DNA of 64,000 nt. Origin: Aphelocoma coerulescens. Taxonomy: Eukaryota > Chordata > Aves > Passeriformes > Corvidae. Within the stretch, counting starts at the first letter, position 1. Each line of letters begins with the position of its first letter. The notes below the pieces were generated by a model, which had not been told where the DNA came from, did no database searches, and saw only the letters and a program-made list of their open reading frames with translations. The stretch covers positions 77,987,055 to 78,051,054 of the forward strand of contig NC_091017.1 of the NCBI RefSeq assembly GCF_041296385.1, given 5' to 3'. A program made the translations under genes and the position numbers. Shown here piece by piece: positions 42,716-53,284 of this stretch.

Positions 42716-42760
42716 CACTCCGTTTACACTTCAGGGACACTTGGGGACACCTGGGTGACA

Positions 42761-42920
42761 TCAGGGGACAGCCAGGTCCCTCTGGCACACCCAGGGGAAG
42801 CTGAAGTTGCAGTTGTGGTCATTCCAGAGCCCCGCCCCCCCCACCGGGTGGATCTGGGCGCAGCCCTCCCCCCCCCACTGGCCGTGGTCAGTGTTGTCCG
42901 GTTGCCCCGGCGCCCAGAAA
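42761..42920 (-). CDS. C-type lectin exon 5: sugar-binding loop
   Basis: Encodes FWAPGQPDNTDHGQWGGEGC, LWNDHNCNFSFPWVCQRD and LAVP, then TGA at 42763-42761. QPD and WND supply the expected calcium/sugar ligands. Confidence 0.9.
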
Positions 42921-45900
42921 CTGCGGGAAAAAGCGGGGGCAGCGGTCAGCGGGATGGGACAGGGATGTCCCCAGGTGTCCCCAGGTGTCCCCAGCCCCCC
43001 TCACCTGTGCTCCAGAGAATAGGGGGTCCCATCCACCCAGCGCCAGGAGCCCCCCGGGCCTGTGGTCGCCAGCCCGATCCAGTAGGAGCCACCGCGGGCC
43101 TCCCGCGCCAGGTAAGCCTGGGGACATGGGGACAGGGGAGGGGACAGGTGAGGGGGTGGACAAGAGAGAGGTGAGGGGGTGGAAAGGGGGACACGGGCAG
43201 GGGGGACAGGTAGGAGGGGGCTGGGGACAAGGGGTGGGGACAACCGCGGGCAGGAGGTGGCACGGGGGGGGGGGCACATGTGGGACAGGGGCTGGGAACA
43301 GGATTTGGGGCCAGGATTTGGGGCCAGGCCAGGCCAATAAAGGTGCTCAGGTGGGAGGGGACGGCGCAGGACAGGACACGGGTGGCCGTCCCCGGCGTGT
43401 CCCCAGCCTCACCTGCTCGTCGGCGCTGGTGACAGAGGCCAGGTGCGCGTGTGTCACCGCGCAGGCGGCCTCGGCCGCGGCCCAGGGCTGGCTCTGGCCC
43501 GAGAACAGGTACAGCTTGCCCCGGTGGTAGCGCCAGCCCAGCTCCAGTCCCTGCAGCCACCGCCCTGCGGGGACACGGGGACACCCCTCGGTCACCCCCC
43601 TCGGTCACCCCCCTCTGTCACAGCCTTGTCACACCCCCGTCACCGCCTTTGTCGCCTCCCCGAACCCGGCGCCCTGCGGGGACACGGAGACAGCCCTGTC
43701 ACACCCCTCTGTCACACCCCTCTGTCACACCCTTTGTCACCCCTCTGTCACCCCTCTGTCACCCCCCCGGTCACACCCCCGTCACCGCCTTTGTCACCTC
43801 CCCGAGCCCAGCACCCTGCAGCCACCGCCCTGCGGGGACACCCCTCGGTCACACCCTTTGTCACCCCTCTGTTACACCCCTCTGTCACACCCTTTGTCAC
43901 CCCTCTGTCACCCCCCCGGTCACACCCCCGTCACCACCTTTGTCACCTCCCCGAGCCCGGCACCCTGCAGCCACCGCCCTGCGGGGACACCCCTGTCACA
44001 CCCACCCCTGTCACACCCACCCCTGTCACACCCACCCCTGTCACACCCACCCCTGTCACACCCCCGAGCCCGGCACCCTGCAGCCACCGCCCTACGGGGA
44101 CACCCCTCGGTCACCCCCCTCTGTCACCCCCTTTGTCCCCCTGCCGTCACTGTCCTGCGCGGGGACACGGCCACACCCCTGTCACCGCCTTGCCACCCCA
44201 TTGTCACCTCCCCCCTGTCACCCACCGAGCTGGTCCTGTCGCCGCCGCGCCGCTGAAGGGGTGTCACCTGTGGGGACGTGGGGTCAGGGACAGGGGACAC
44301 GGGCCAGGAGCTGGGGACGAGGGTTGGGGACAGCGCTTGGGCACAGGATTTGGGGGCAGGGGGCTGGGGACAGCGTTTGGGGACAGGGGACAAGGGCTGG
44401 GACACAGTCTGGGGACAGGGAGTGGGGCGGGATATGGGGACAGGGAGTGCGGGCTGGGGACAGGGAGTGCGGGCTGGGGACAGCGACTGGAGCTGGTGAC
44501 AGTTTGGGGACAGGGGCTGTGGGTTGGGGACAAGCGCTGGGGTCAGGAGCTGCAGGCAGAGGTGGGGACAGGACAGGGCCTGGGGACAGGGCCGGGGTTG
44601 GGGACAGGACAGGGGTTGGGGACAGGACAGGGGTTGGGGACAGGGCCGGGGTTGGGGACAGGACAGGGGTTGGGGACAGGGCCTGGGGACAGGGCCGGGG
44701 TTGGGGACAGGGCCTGGGGACAGGACAGGGATTGGGGACAGGACAGGGGTTGGGGACAGGACAGGGCCTGGGGACAGGGCCGGGGTTGGTGACAAGGGCT
44801 GTGAGCAGGATTTGGGGACAGCGGGTGCAGAAGGGGGGCTGCGGGCAGGGTTTGGGGACAGGTTGGGGACAGGGGCAGTGCCGGGGGTCCCTCACCGTCG
44901 GGGTCCGACCCCAGCGGGTCGGTGGCCGCCGCCAGCTCCGCCCGCGCCGCCCGCAGCTCCTCCCGGCCCTGCACGTCTGGGGGGGGTGGGGGGGAGAGGG
45001 GCGTGACGGGACCCCCGACCCTGCCATGGGGTCCCTCTCCCCTCCTGACCCTGCCCGGGGTCCCCTGACCCCTCCCGACCCCTGCCGGGGACCCCAAATC
45101 CCTCTTGAGCTCTGTCTGGAGACCCCCGATCCCTGCCCGGGGACCCCCGACCCCCGCCCGCTCCGTGCCCGCAGCCCCCTGCCCGCTCCCAGACCATTCC
45201 CAGCCCCTTTCCAGATCCCAACCCCGCTCCCAGCCCCTCCCCATCGCACTCTCCGCTCCCAGTCCCTCTCCAAACCTTTCCCAACCCCTCTCCAGCGCCC
45301 TCCCAAGCCCCCAGCCCCTCTCCAACCCTTCCCAAGCCCCCAGCCCCTTCCCAGCCCCCTTCCCAACCCCTCTTCAGCTCCCTGCCCACTCCCAGCCCCT
45401 CTCCCAATCCCTCCCCATTCCCAGCCCCTTTCCCAGCCCCTTCCCCACTTCCAGTCCCTCTCCCAGTCCCTGTCCACTCCCACCTCTCTCCAACCCCTCC
45501 CAGTCCCTCTCCCAGCCCCTTGCCCACTCCCAGCCCCCTGCCCCGCTTCCTGCCCCCTCCCAATCCCTCCCCAGCCCCAACCCCTTTCCCAGTCCCATTC
45601 CCTCTCCCTCCCCAGCCCCACTCCCAGCCCCTCTTCCAACCCTTCCCCCAGTCCCTGCCCTCTTCCAGCCCTTCCCAAGCCCCCAGCCCCTTCCCAGCCC
45701 CCTTCCCAACCCCTCTTTAGTTCCCTGCCCGCTCCCAGCCCCTCTCCCAATCCTTCCCCACTCCCAGCCCCTCTCCCAATCCTTCCCCACTCCCATCCCC
45801 TTTCCCAGCCCCCTCCCCACTTCCAGGCCCTCTCCCAGCCCCTTGCCCACTCCCAGACCTCTGCCCCGCTTCCTGCCCTCTCCCAGTCCCACTCCCAATT

Positions 45901-46367
45901 CCTTCCCAGCTCCCTGCCCGCTCCCAACCCCTTCTCCAAACCCCTTTCCAGCCCCTTCCCAATCCCTCCCCAGCCCCCCGCCCTTTCCCATCCCATTCCC
46001 GCTCCCTCCCCAGCCCCTCTTCCAACCCTTCCCCCAGTCCCTGCCCCTCTCCAGCCCTTCCCAAGCCCCCAGGCCCCTCCCCCGTCCCAGCGCCTTTCCC
46101 AACCCCTCTCCCACCCCTCCCTCACCCCCTGCCCACTCCCAGCCCCTCTCCCCACCCCGTCCCTCCTCGCTGTCGCTGTCCCCACTCACAGAGGGTGCCC
46201 AGCGCCGCCAGCCCCGCCGCCAGCAGCAGCAGCACGGCCGTGCCCAGCGCCCGGCGACACGCGGGGGACCTTGGCGACCGCGCCCGGGGCGGGCCGGGGT
46301 CCCCGCGGGCCCGGGGGGGCGGGTACCGGATCTGCAGGGTCTCGTAGAGGTGCGGGCTCTCGGCCAT
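42761..46367 (-). CDS. Type II membrane C-type lectin, QPD (galactose-type), unnamed (gene span, 5 exons)
   Basis: In transcript order the exons are 46367-46190, 44976-44896, 43564-43413, 43117-43005 and 42920-42761. All junctions are AG/GT, phases agree, and the product has 227 residues. A 38-residue cytoplasmic tail contains LYETL (residues 7-11). A membrane segment LGTAVLLLLAAGLAALGTL spans 41-59, and a very short stalk spans about 60-90. The C-type lectin domain spans about 88-223, with SYWIGL at 148-153, QPD at 181-183, a glycine-rich GQWGGEGC loop and WND at 207-209. Cysteines 121/220 and 195/212 fit the two canonical disulfides; the extra N-terminal cysteine pair of long-form domains is absent. 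In CLEC10A and ASGR, QPD plus a glycine-rich loop selects galactose/GalNAc with calcium, so the same specificity is inferred. The closest paralogue cannot be named from sequence alone. Confidence 0.85.
43005..43117 (-). CDS. C-type lectin exon 4
   Basis: Encodes AYLAREARGGSYWIGLATTG and PGGSWRWVDGTPYSLEH with the family WIGL and WxWxDG motifs. Boundaries are CCCCAG/GCT and CACAG/GTGAGG. Confidence 0.9.
43413..43564 (-). CDS. C-type lectin exon 3: first part of lectin domain
   Basis: Encodes RWLQGLELGWRYHRGKLYLF and WAAAEAACAVTHAHLASVTS, ending ADEQ/GTGAGG. KLYLF stands where many members have KCYYF. The acceptor and first about 20 exon bases are copied several times in the upstream intron. 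Confidence 0.88.
43590..44130 (-). repeat. Tandem repeat containing copies of the lectin exon-3 acceptor
   Basis: CACCCCTCTGTCACA simple units with larger copies (about 43812, 43966 and 44072) of CCTGCAGCCACCGCCCTGCG followed by GGGACACCCC, the reverse complement of the exon-3 acceptor and first exon bases. A partial copy is at about 43668. Confidence 0.92.
44280..44800 (-). repeat. GGGGACAGGGCCGGGGTTG minisatellite, lectin intron 2
   Basis: Units of 19-20 bases, regular at 44560-44800 and more diverged to the left. Confidence 0.92.
44896..44976 (-). CDS. C-type lectin exon 2: stalk
   Basis: Encodes VQGREELRAARAELAAATDP and LGSDPD, a short helical stalk. Boundaries are CCCCAG/ACG and GACG/GTGAGG, in phase with both neighbours. 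Confidence 0.75.
45180..46150 (-). repeat. CCCAGCCCCTCTCCCAATCC minisatellite, lectin intron 1
   Basis: C/T-rich 10-22-base units with larger duplicated blocks, filling most of intron 1. Confidence 0.92.
46190..46367 (-). CDS. C-type lectin exon 1: tail and membrane anchor
   Basis: Encodes MAESPHLYETLQIRYPPPRA, an arginine/proline-rich tail and the hydrophobic anchor, ending CCCTCT/GTGAGT. Arginines before the hydrophobic run predict type II orientation. LYETL is a YxxL-type motif and not a full ITIM, since the -2 position is histidine. Confidence 0.83.
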
Positions 46368-46529
46368 GGCCTTGGGGACACGGTGGGGACGGTGCCTGTT
46401 CCCTCTTCCTGCCCCGTGCCCGCCGGGCAACAGGAACCCCGCTGGTGCCACCCGGCCGGCGTCACGCGTGTCCCCACGCCCCCAGGGGACAGCCCGCCCG
46501 CCCCGGGGACAGACGGGGCTGAGGGGGTT

Positions 46530-47110
46530 GGACCTGTCCCAGTCCTGTCCCCACCCTTGTCCCTGTCCCTGATCCCGTCCCCATCCTTGTCCCTGATCCC
46601 ATCCCCATCCTTGTCCCTGTCCCTGATCCCGTCCCCATCCTTGTCCCTGATCCTGACCCTGTCCCAGTCCTGTCCCCATCCTTGTCCCTGATCCTGATCC
46701 TTGTCCCTGATCCCGTCCCCATCCTTGTCCCTGATCCTGACCCTGATCCCGTCCCCATCCTTGTCCCTGTCCCTGATCCCGTCCCCATCCTTGTCCCTGA
46801 TCCTGACCCTGATCCCGTCCCCATCCTTGTCCCTGTCCCTGATCCCGTCCCCATCCTTGTCCCTGATCCTGACCCTGTCCCAGTCCTGTCCCCATCCTTG
46901 TCCCTGATCCTGATCCTTGTCCCTGATCCCGTCCCCATCCTTGTCCCTGTCCCTGACCCTGTCCCCATCCTTGTCCCTCACTCTCTCTGTGTCCCTGTCC
47001 CTGTCCCTGACTCTGTCCCTGTCCCCATCCTTGTCCCTGACTCTGTCCCTGATCCTGGCCCTGCCACTGAACTTGTCCCAATCTCCCGGTCCCTGACCTT
47101 GCCCCTGTCA
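46530..47110. repeat. CCCATCCTTGTCCCTGATCC minisatellite
   Basis: Units of 6-36 bases upstream of the lectin start codon. No promoter element recognised within it. Confidence 0.92.
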
Positions 47111-47189
47111 CTGGACTTGTCCCTGACCCTGTTCCTGACCTTGTCCCAGTCCCTCTGTCCCTGCTCTTGTCCCCAGCCCCATCTCTGTC

Positions 47190-47880
47190 CCATATCCCTC
47201 TCCCTGTACCCCTATATCCTTGTCCCTATATCCCTGTCCGTATGTCCCTGTATCCTGTCCCTGTATCCCTGTCCGTATGTCCCTGTATCCCTGTCCATAT
47301 GTCCCTGTATCCTTGTTCCTATATCCCTGTCCGTATGTCCCTGTATCCTGTCCCTTTATCCCTGTATCCCTGTCCGTATATCCCTATATCCGTGTATCCC
47401 TGTCCCTTTATCCTTGTCCCTGTATCCCTGTCCCTAGATCCCTATATCCGTGTATACCTGTCCCTGTATCCTTGTCCCTATATCCCTGTCCCTATATCCC
47501 TATATCCCTGTCCCTATATCCCTGTATCCCTGTCCCTATATCCCTATATCTCTATATCCCTATATCCTTGTCCCTATATCCCTGTCCCTATATCTGTGTA
47601 TCCCTGTCCCTGGATCCCTAGATCCCTATATCCCTATATCCTTGTCCCTATATCCCTGTCCCTATATCCTTGTCCTTATATCCCTGTCCCTATATCTGTG
47701 TATCCCTGTCCCTAGATCCCTGGATCCCTAGATCCCTATATCCCTGTCCCTATATCTGTGTATCCCTGTCCCTGGATCCCTATATCCCTATATCTCTATA
47801 TCTCTATATCTCTATATCCCTATATCCCTATATCCCTATATCCCTATATCCTTATATCTCTGTATCCCTATATCCCCGTC
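47190..47880. repeat. TATCCCTGTCCCTA minisatellite
   Basis: Units of 6-14 bases (CCCTATATCCCTGT), grading into pure TATATCCC near 47800. Confidence 0.93.
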
Positions 47881-48029
47881 CCCACAGTTCCGCCCTCGAG
47901 CCCAATTCACCCCTCCCACCCTCAGACACTGAAATCCCAGAGAAACCCCCTGGAATCCCAGCGGGATCCAACTCCCCGATCCCAATCTCACCCCTGGCTG
48001 GGTCCCTCCTGGAATCCTGGAATGCTTTG

Positions 48030-48130
48030 GGGCTGGGAAGTGACCCCAAATCCCATCAATCCCATTCCATGGGCAGGGAATATTCCCACTATCCCAGGTG
48101 GCTCCAGCCTGGCCTTGGACACTGGAAAAC
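48030..48130 (-). mobile_element. Short CR1 LINE fragment
   Basis: Contains CCACTATCCCAGGTGGCTCC and AGCCTGGCCTTGGACACTGG, a minus-strand CR1 tail in an otherwise unique stretch at 47880-48640 with no coding sequence. Confidence 0.65.
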
Positions 48131-48644
48131 CCAAATTCCTTGGAATTTTTGGGGCACTGCCCCCAATCCCGCTCCTCTCTTTTCATCTCCTTCAGGTTCC
48201 TGCTCCCTAAAAAGTTCGGGAATCCCTGGAATGGGCTCTCCCAAGGGAATATTCGTGACCTCATCGATCCCATGGGAACTCCACCATCACATCGGGATGA
48301 GCTTTCAACCAACCCCATAATCCCGGAATGGTTTGGGTTGGGGGGAAAAAAAAAACAACCCCAAACCGCGATTTTGGGTTGGAATTCCCGGATTTTTTTT
48401 TGCCTTTCCGTGTGGAATTTCCCATGGATTCAGCCCCTTCTGGATCCGAGGGGACCTCGGGGGGTGTCAGTGACCCCGGGGGGGTGACTCAGGCCGGATG
48501 TTCCCCAATATCCGGGACGGGAAGGGGGAAGGAAACGGGAATTGCGCAAGGCGGGGATGGGGACAGGGGGTGAACTCGGGGGGATGACGGAATTTCCCGG
48601 GAGGGGGCGGATCCGGTGGGATCACCCCCGGACCCCAAACACCT

Positions 48645-51600
48645 CGGTTTGGGGCGGATTTTCCCGGTTTGGGGCAGGATTTCCCAGTTTGAGGCGGAAT
48701 TTCCCAGTATGGGGCGGATTTTCCCAGTTTGAGGCAGATTTTCCCAGTTTGGGGCGGATTTTCCCAGTATGGGGCGGAATTTCCCAGTTTGGGGCAGGAT
48801 TTCCCAGTTTGAGGCGGAATTTCCCAGTATGGGGCGGATTTTCCCAGTTTGGGGCGGATTTTCCCAGTTTGGGGCGGGATTTCCCAGTTTGAGGCAGATT
48901 TTCCCAGTTTGGGGCGGATTTTCCCAGTTTGAGGCGGATTTTCCCAGTTTGGGGTGGGATTTCCCAGTTTGGGGCGGATTTTCCCAGTATGGGGTGGATT
49001 TTCCCGGTTTGGGGTGGAATTTCCCAGTGTGGGGCAGATTTTCCCAGTTTGAGGCGGATTTTCCCAGTTTGGGGCGGGATTTTCCTGGTTTGGGGTGGGA
49101 TTTTCCCAGTTTGGGGCGGGATTTCCCAGTTTGGGGCGGATTTTCCCAGTATGGGGTGGAATTTCCCAGTATGGGGCGGATTTTCCCAGTTTGGGGTGGG
49201 ATTTCCCAGTTTGGGGCAGGATTTCCCAGTTTGAGGTGGAATTTCCCAGTATGGGGCAGATTTTCCCAGTTTGAGGCTGATTTTCCCAGTTTGGGGCGGG
49301 ATTTCCCAGTTTGAGGCAGATTTTCCCAGTTTGGGGCTGATTTTCCCAGTGTGGGGCGGATTTTCCCAGTATGGGGCGGAATTTCCCAGTTTGGGGCAGG
49401 ATTTCCCAGTTTGAGGCGGAATTTCCCAGTATGGGGCGGATTTTCCCAGTTTGAGGCTGATTTTCCCAGTATGGGGCAGATTTTCCCAGTATGGGGTGGG
49501 AATTTCCCAGTATGGGGCGGATTTCCCCAGTTTGAGGCGGCTTTTCCCGGTTTGGGGTGGATTTTCCCGGTTTGGGGCTGATTTTCCCAGTTTGGGGCGG
49601 GATTTCCCAGTTTGAGGCGGATTTTCCCAGTTTGGGGCGGATTTTCCCAGTTTGGGGCGGAATTTCCCAGTATGGGGCGGATTTTCCCAGTTTGGGGCGG
49701 ATTTTCCCAGTTTGGGGTGGATTTTCCCAGTTTGGGGCGGATTTTCCCAGTTTGGGGTGGATTTTCCCAGTTTGGGGCGGGATTTCCCAGTTTGGGGCGG
49801 GATTTCCCAGTTTGGGGCGGATTTTCCCAGTATGGGGCGGATTTTCCCGGTTTGGGGCGGAATTTCCCAGTGTGGGGCAGATTTTCCCAGTTTGGGGCGG
49901 ATTTTCCCAGTTTGGGGCGGATTTTCCCGGTTTGGGGCGGAATTTCCCAGTATGGGGTGGATTTTCCCAGTTTGGGGCGGGATTTTCCCAGTTTGAGGCA
50001 GATTTTCCCAGTTTGGGGCGGGTTTTCCCAGTATGGGGCGGATTTTCCCAGTTTGGGGCAGGATTTCCCAGTTTGAGGCGGAATTTCCCAGTTTGAGGCG
50101 GATTTTCCCAGTTTGGGGCGGATTTTCCCAGTTTGAGGCGGATTTTCCCAGTTTGGGGTGGGATTTCCCAGTTTGGGGCGGATTTTCCCAGTATGGGGTG
50201 GATTTTCCCGGTTTGGGGTGGAATTTCCCAGTGTGGGGCAGATTTTCCCAGTTTGGGGCGGATTTTCCCAGTTTGGGGCAGATTTTCCCAGTATGGGGCG
50301 GATTTTCCCAGTTTGGGGCGGGATTTCCCAGTTTGAGGCAGATTTTCCCAGTTTGGGGTGGATTTTCCCAGTATGGGGCGGAATTTCCCAGTTTGGGGCA
50401 GGATTTCCCAGTTTGAGGCGGAATTTCCCAGTATGGGGCGGATTTTCCCAGTTTGAGGCAGATTTTCCCAGTTTGGGGCGGATTTTCCCAGTATGGGGCG
50501 GAATTTCCCAGTTTGGGGCAGGATTTCCCAGTTTGAGGTGGAATTTCCCAGTATGGGGCGGATTTTCCCAGTTTGAGGCTGATTTTCCCAGTTTGGGGCG
50601 GGATTTCCCAGTTTGAGGCAGATTTTCCCAGTTTGGGGCGGATTTTCCCAGTTTGGGGCAGATTTTCCCAGTATGGGGCGGATTTTCCCAGTTTGGGGCG
50701 GGATTTCCCAGTTTGAGGCATATTTTCCCAGTTTGGGGCGGATTTTCCCAGTATGGGGCGGAATTTCCCAGTTTGAGGCAGGATTTCCCAGTTTGAGGCG
50801 GAATTTCCCAGTATGGGGCGGATTTTCCCAGTTTGAGGCTGATTTTCCCAGTTTGGGGCGGGATTTCCCAGTTTGAGGCTGATTTTCCCAGTATGGGGCG
50901 GATTTTCCCAGTATGGGGTGGAATTTCCCAGTATGGAGCGGATTTTCCCAGTTTGAGGCGGCTTTTCCCGGTTTGGGGTGGATTTTCCCGGTTTGGGGCT
51001 GATTTTCCCAGTTTGGGGCGGGATTTCCCAGTTTGAGGCGGATTTTCCCAGTTTGGGGCGGATTTTCCCAGTTTGGGGCGGAATTTCCCAGTATGGGGCG
51101 GATTTTCCCAGTTTGGGGCGGATTTTCCCAGTTTGGGGCGGATTTTCCCGGTTTGGGGCGAAATTTTCCAGTGTGGGGCAGATTTTCCCAGTTTGGGGAG
51201 GATTTTCCCAGTTTGGGGCGGATTTTCCCAGTATGGGGCGGATTTTCCCAGTTTGGGGCGGGATTTCCCAGTTTGAGGCAGATTTTCCCAGTTTGGGGCG
51301 GATTTTCCCAGTATGGGGTGGAATTTCCCAGTATGGGGCGGATTTTCCCAGTTTGAGGCTGATTTTCCCAGTGTGGGGCGGATTTTCCCAGTTTGGGGTG
51401 GGATTTCCCAGTTTGAGGCAGATTTTCCCAGTTTGGGGCGGATTTTCCCAGTTTGGGGCGGATTTTCCCAGTATGGGGTGGAATTTCCCAGTATGGGGCG
51501 GATTTTCCCAGTTTGAGGCGGATTTTCCCGGTTTGGGGTGGATTTTCCTGGTTTGGGGTGGGATTTTCCCAGTTTGGGGCGGGATTTCCCAGTTTGAGGC

Positions 51601-51750
51601 AGATTTTCCCAGTATGGGGCAGATTTTCCCAGTATGGGGCAGATTTTCCCAGTTTGGGGCGGAATTTCCCAGTTTGGGGCGAAATTTCCCAGTTTGGGGC
51701 GGAATTTCCCGGTTTGAGGCTGAGTTTCCCAGTTTGGGGTGGAATTTGGC
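48645..51750. repeat. 20-base TTTTCCCAGTTTGGGGCGGA satellite, 3.1 kb
   Basis: About 155 units with an almost invariant 20-base period; variants are mainly GTATGGGG for GTTTGGGG and GAGG for GGGG. Longer blocks are repeated. Long open frames in both strands are by-products of the period. Confidence 0.97.
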
Positions 51751-52795
51751 CAATTGGGGGTGAATTCTCCCAGTTTTGGGGTATCAGGGCTCAGTTTGGG
51801 GTGACCGGATCCAGTTTTGTGGTGACGGTGTCCAGTTCTGCGATGTCTACTCCCAGTTTGGGGTGAATTCTCCCAGTTTGGGGTGAATTCTCCCAGTTTG
51901 GGGTGAATTTGGCCAGTCTGGGGTGACTGGGTCCAGTTTTTGGGTGTCTTTTCCCAGTTTGGGGTGATTGTGCCCAGATTTGGGGTGAATTTTCCCAGTT
52001 TTTAGGTGTCAGTGACCAGTTTGGGGTGACTGGATCCACTTTTGGGGTGAATTTGCCCAGTTTGGGATGAATTTTCCCAGTTTTTAGGTGTCACTGCCCA
52101 GTTTGGGGTGACTGGATCCAGTTTTGGGGTGTGTGTGCCCAGTTTTGAGGTGAATTCGCCCAGTTTTGGGGTTTCTTTTCCCAGTTTGGGGGTGGCTGGA
52201 TCCCGTTTTGGGGTGACTGGATCCCATTCTGGGGTGAATTTGCCCAGTTTTGGGGTGACCGGATTCAGTTTTTGGGGTTTCAGTGCCCAGTTCTGGGGTG
52301 TCTGTGCCCACTTTGGGGAGAATTCGCCCATTTTTGGGGTGACTGCATCCAGTTCTGGGGTGAATTTGCCCAGTTTGGAGTGACCGGATACAGTTTTGGG
52401 GGGAATTTTCCCAGTTTTGGGGTAAATTTGCCCAGTTTGAGGTGTCTTCTCCCAGTTTGGGGTGATTGCTCCCAGTTTTGGGTGACTGGATCCCGTTTTG
52501 GGGTGAATTGTCCCGATTTTTGGGGTGTCACTGTCTAGTCTGGGGTTCTGTGCTCATTTACGGGGTGTCTGCACCCAGTTTTGGGGTGAATTCTCCCAGT
52601 TTTGGCGTGCCTATTCCCAGTTTGGGGGTTCCCATGTTCATTTTTTTGGGGTGTCAGTGCCCAGTTTGGGGTTCTCGTGCCCATTCCGGGGGTGGCAGTG
52701 CCCAGTTTTGGGGTGAATTCTCCCATTTTTGGCCTAACAGCTCCCAGTTTTTAGGGTTTTCTGTGCCCATTTTGGGGTCCCCCGTGCCCGTCCCC
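51750..52795. repeat. Diverged relative of the 20-base satellite
   Basis: Units of about 25-32 bases such as GAATTCTCCCAGTTTTGGGG with GTGAC links. Sequence words are shared with the neighbouring regular array, suggesting an older flank. Confidence 0.88.
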
Positions 52796-52799
52796 TGCC

Positions 52800-52930
52800 C
52801 TCACCCAACGTGGCCGCCGCGGGGCTCTGACGTCACTGCGGACGGGACCGTGACGTCACTGAGTAGGCGTGGTCGTGACGTCACCGCAGACAGGGCGCCC
52901 CCTGCCGGGCCAGCCGGACAACGCCGGAGG
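52800..52930. promoter_or_regulatory. CRE cluster in CpG-rich unique block
   Basis: Three perfect TGACGTCA sites at 52828-52835, 52851-52858 and 52876-52883 are spaced 23 and 25 bases apart, followed by the CTCF-like motif. It looks like a promoter or enhancer core, but no adjacent coding exon is recognised on either strand. Confidence 0.5.
52895..52908 (-). promoter_or_regulatory. CTCF-like motif
   Basis: Minus strand reads CCGGCAGGGGGCGC, a good CTCF core, next to three CRE sites in the only unique block between the lectin and EBF4 array fields. Confidence 0.5.
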
Positions 52931-53284
52931 TGACAGCGGACAGGGGAGGGTGGCATTGTCCCCTCGCCCCACGGGGACACCTCTGCCACCCCCCGCGGCG
53001 CTTTGGTGGCCCTAGGGTGGCCCTGGGAATGTGGGACGTGAGCCCCCACCCCATTCCCGATGGGAATCCCGTGGGATAAACCCCGTCCCCCTTGGTGATC
53101 CCAAATCCATCCCCCGGCGAGATTTGGGGTCCCCTGGTGTCACCCCCCAGCCCCGCTGTCCCCATTAGGGCCCGTTTAGGGCGCGGATCCCAAAGGAGCT
53201 GGTGCCGGGGGACTCGCCTGGAATGGGAATGGGGAGAGGGAAAAACCCCCGCGGTCATCGAGAGGGAGGGGATGGTCCTGGGGG

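Noticed and set aside
36623..42760. CENPB or CDC25B, the human neighbours of SPEF1
   Set aside because: No pogo-transposase-like or phosphatase coding sequence is visible on either strand between SPEF1 and the lectin.
43451..46522. Plus-strand frame of 1023 codons across the lectin gene
   Set aside because: It is antisense to the phased lectin exons and consists mainly of array translation.
48622..51753. Minus-strand open frame of 1043 codons with a 20-residue period
   Set aside because: It is the translation of the 20-base satellite; several other frames on both strands are also open, and no start context or splice evidence supports a protein.
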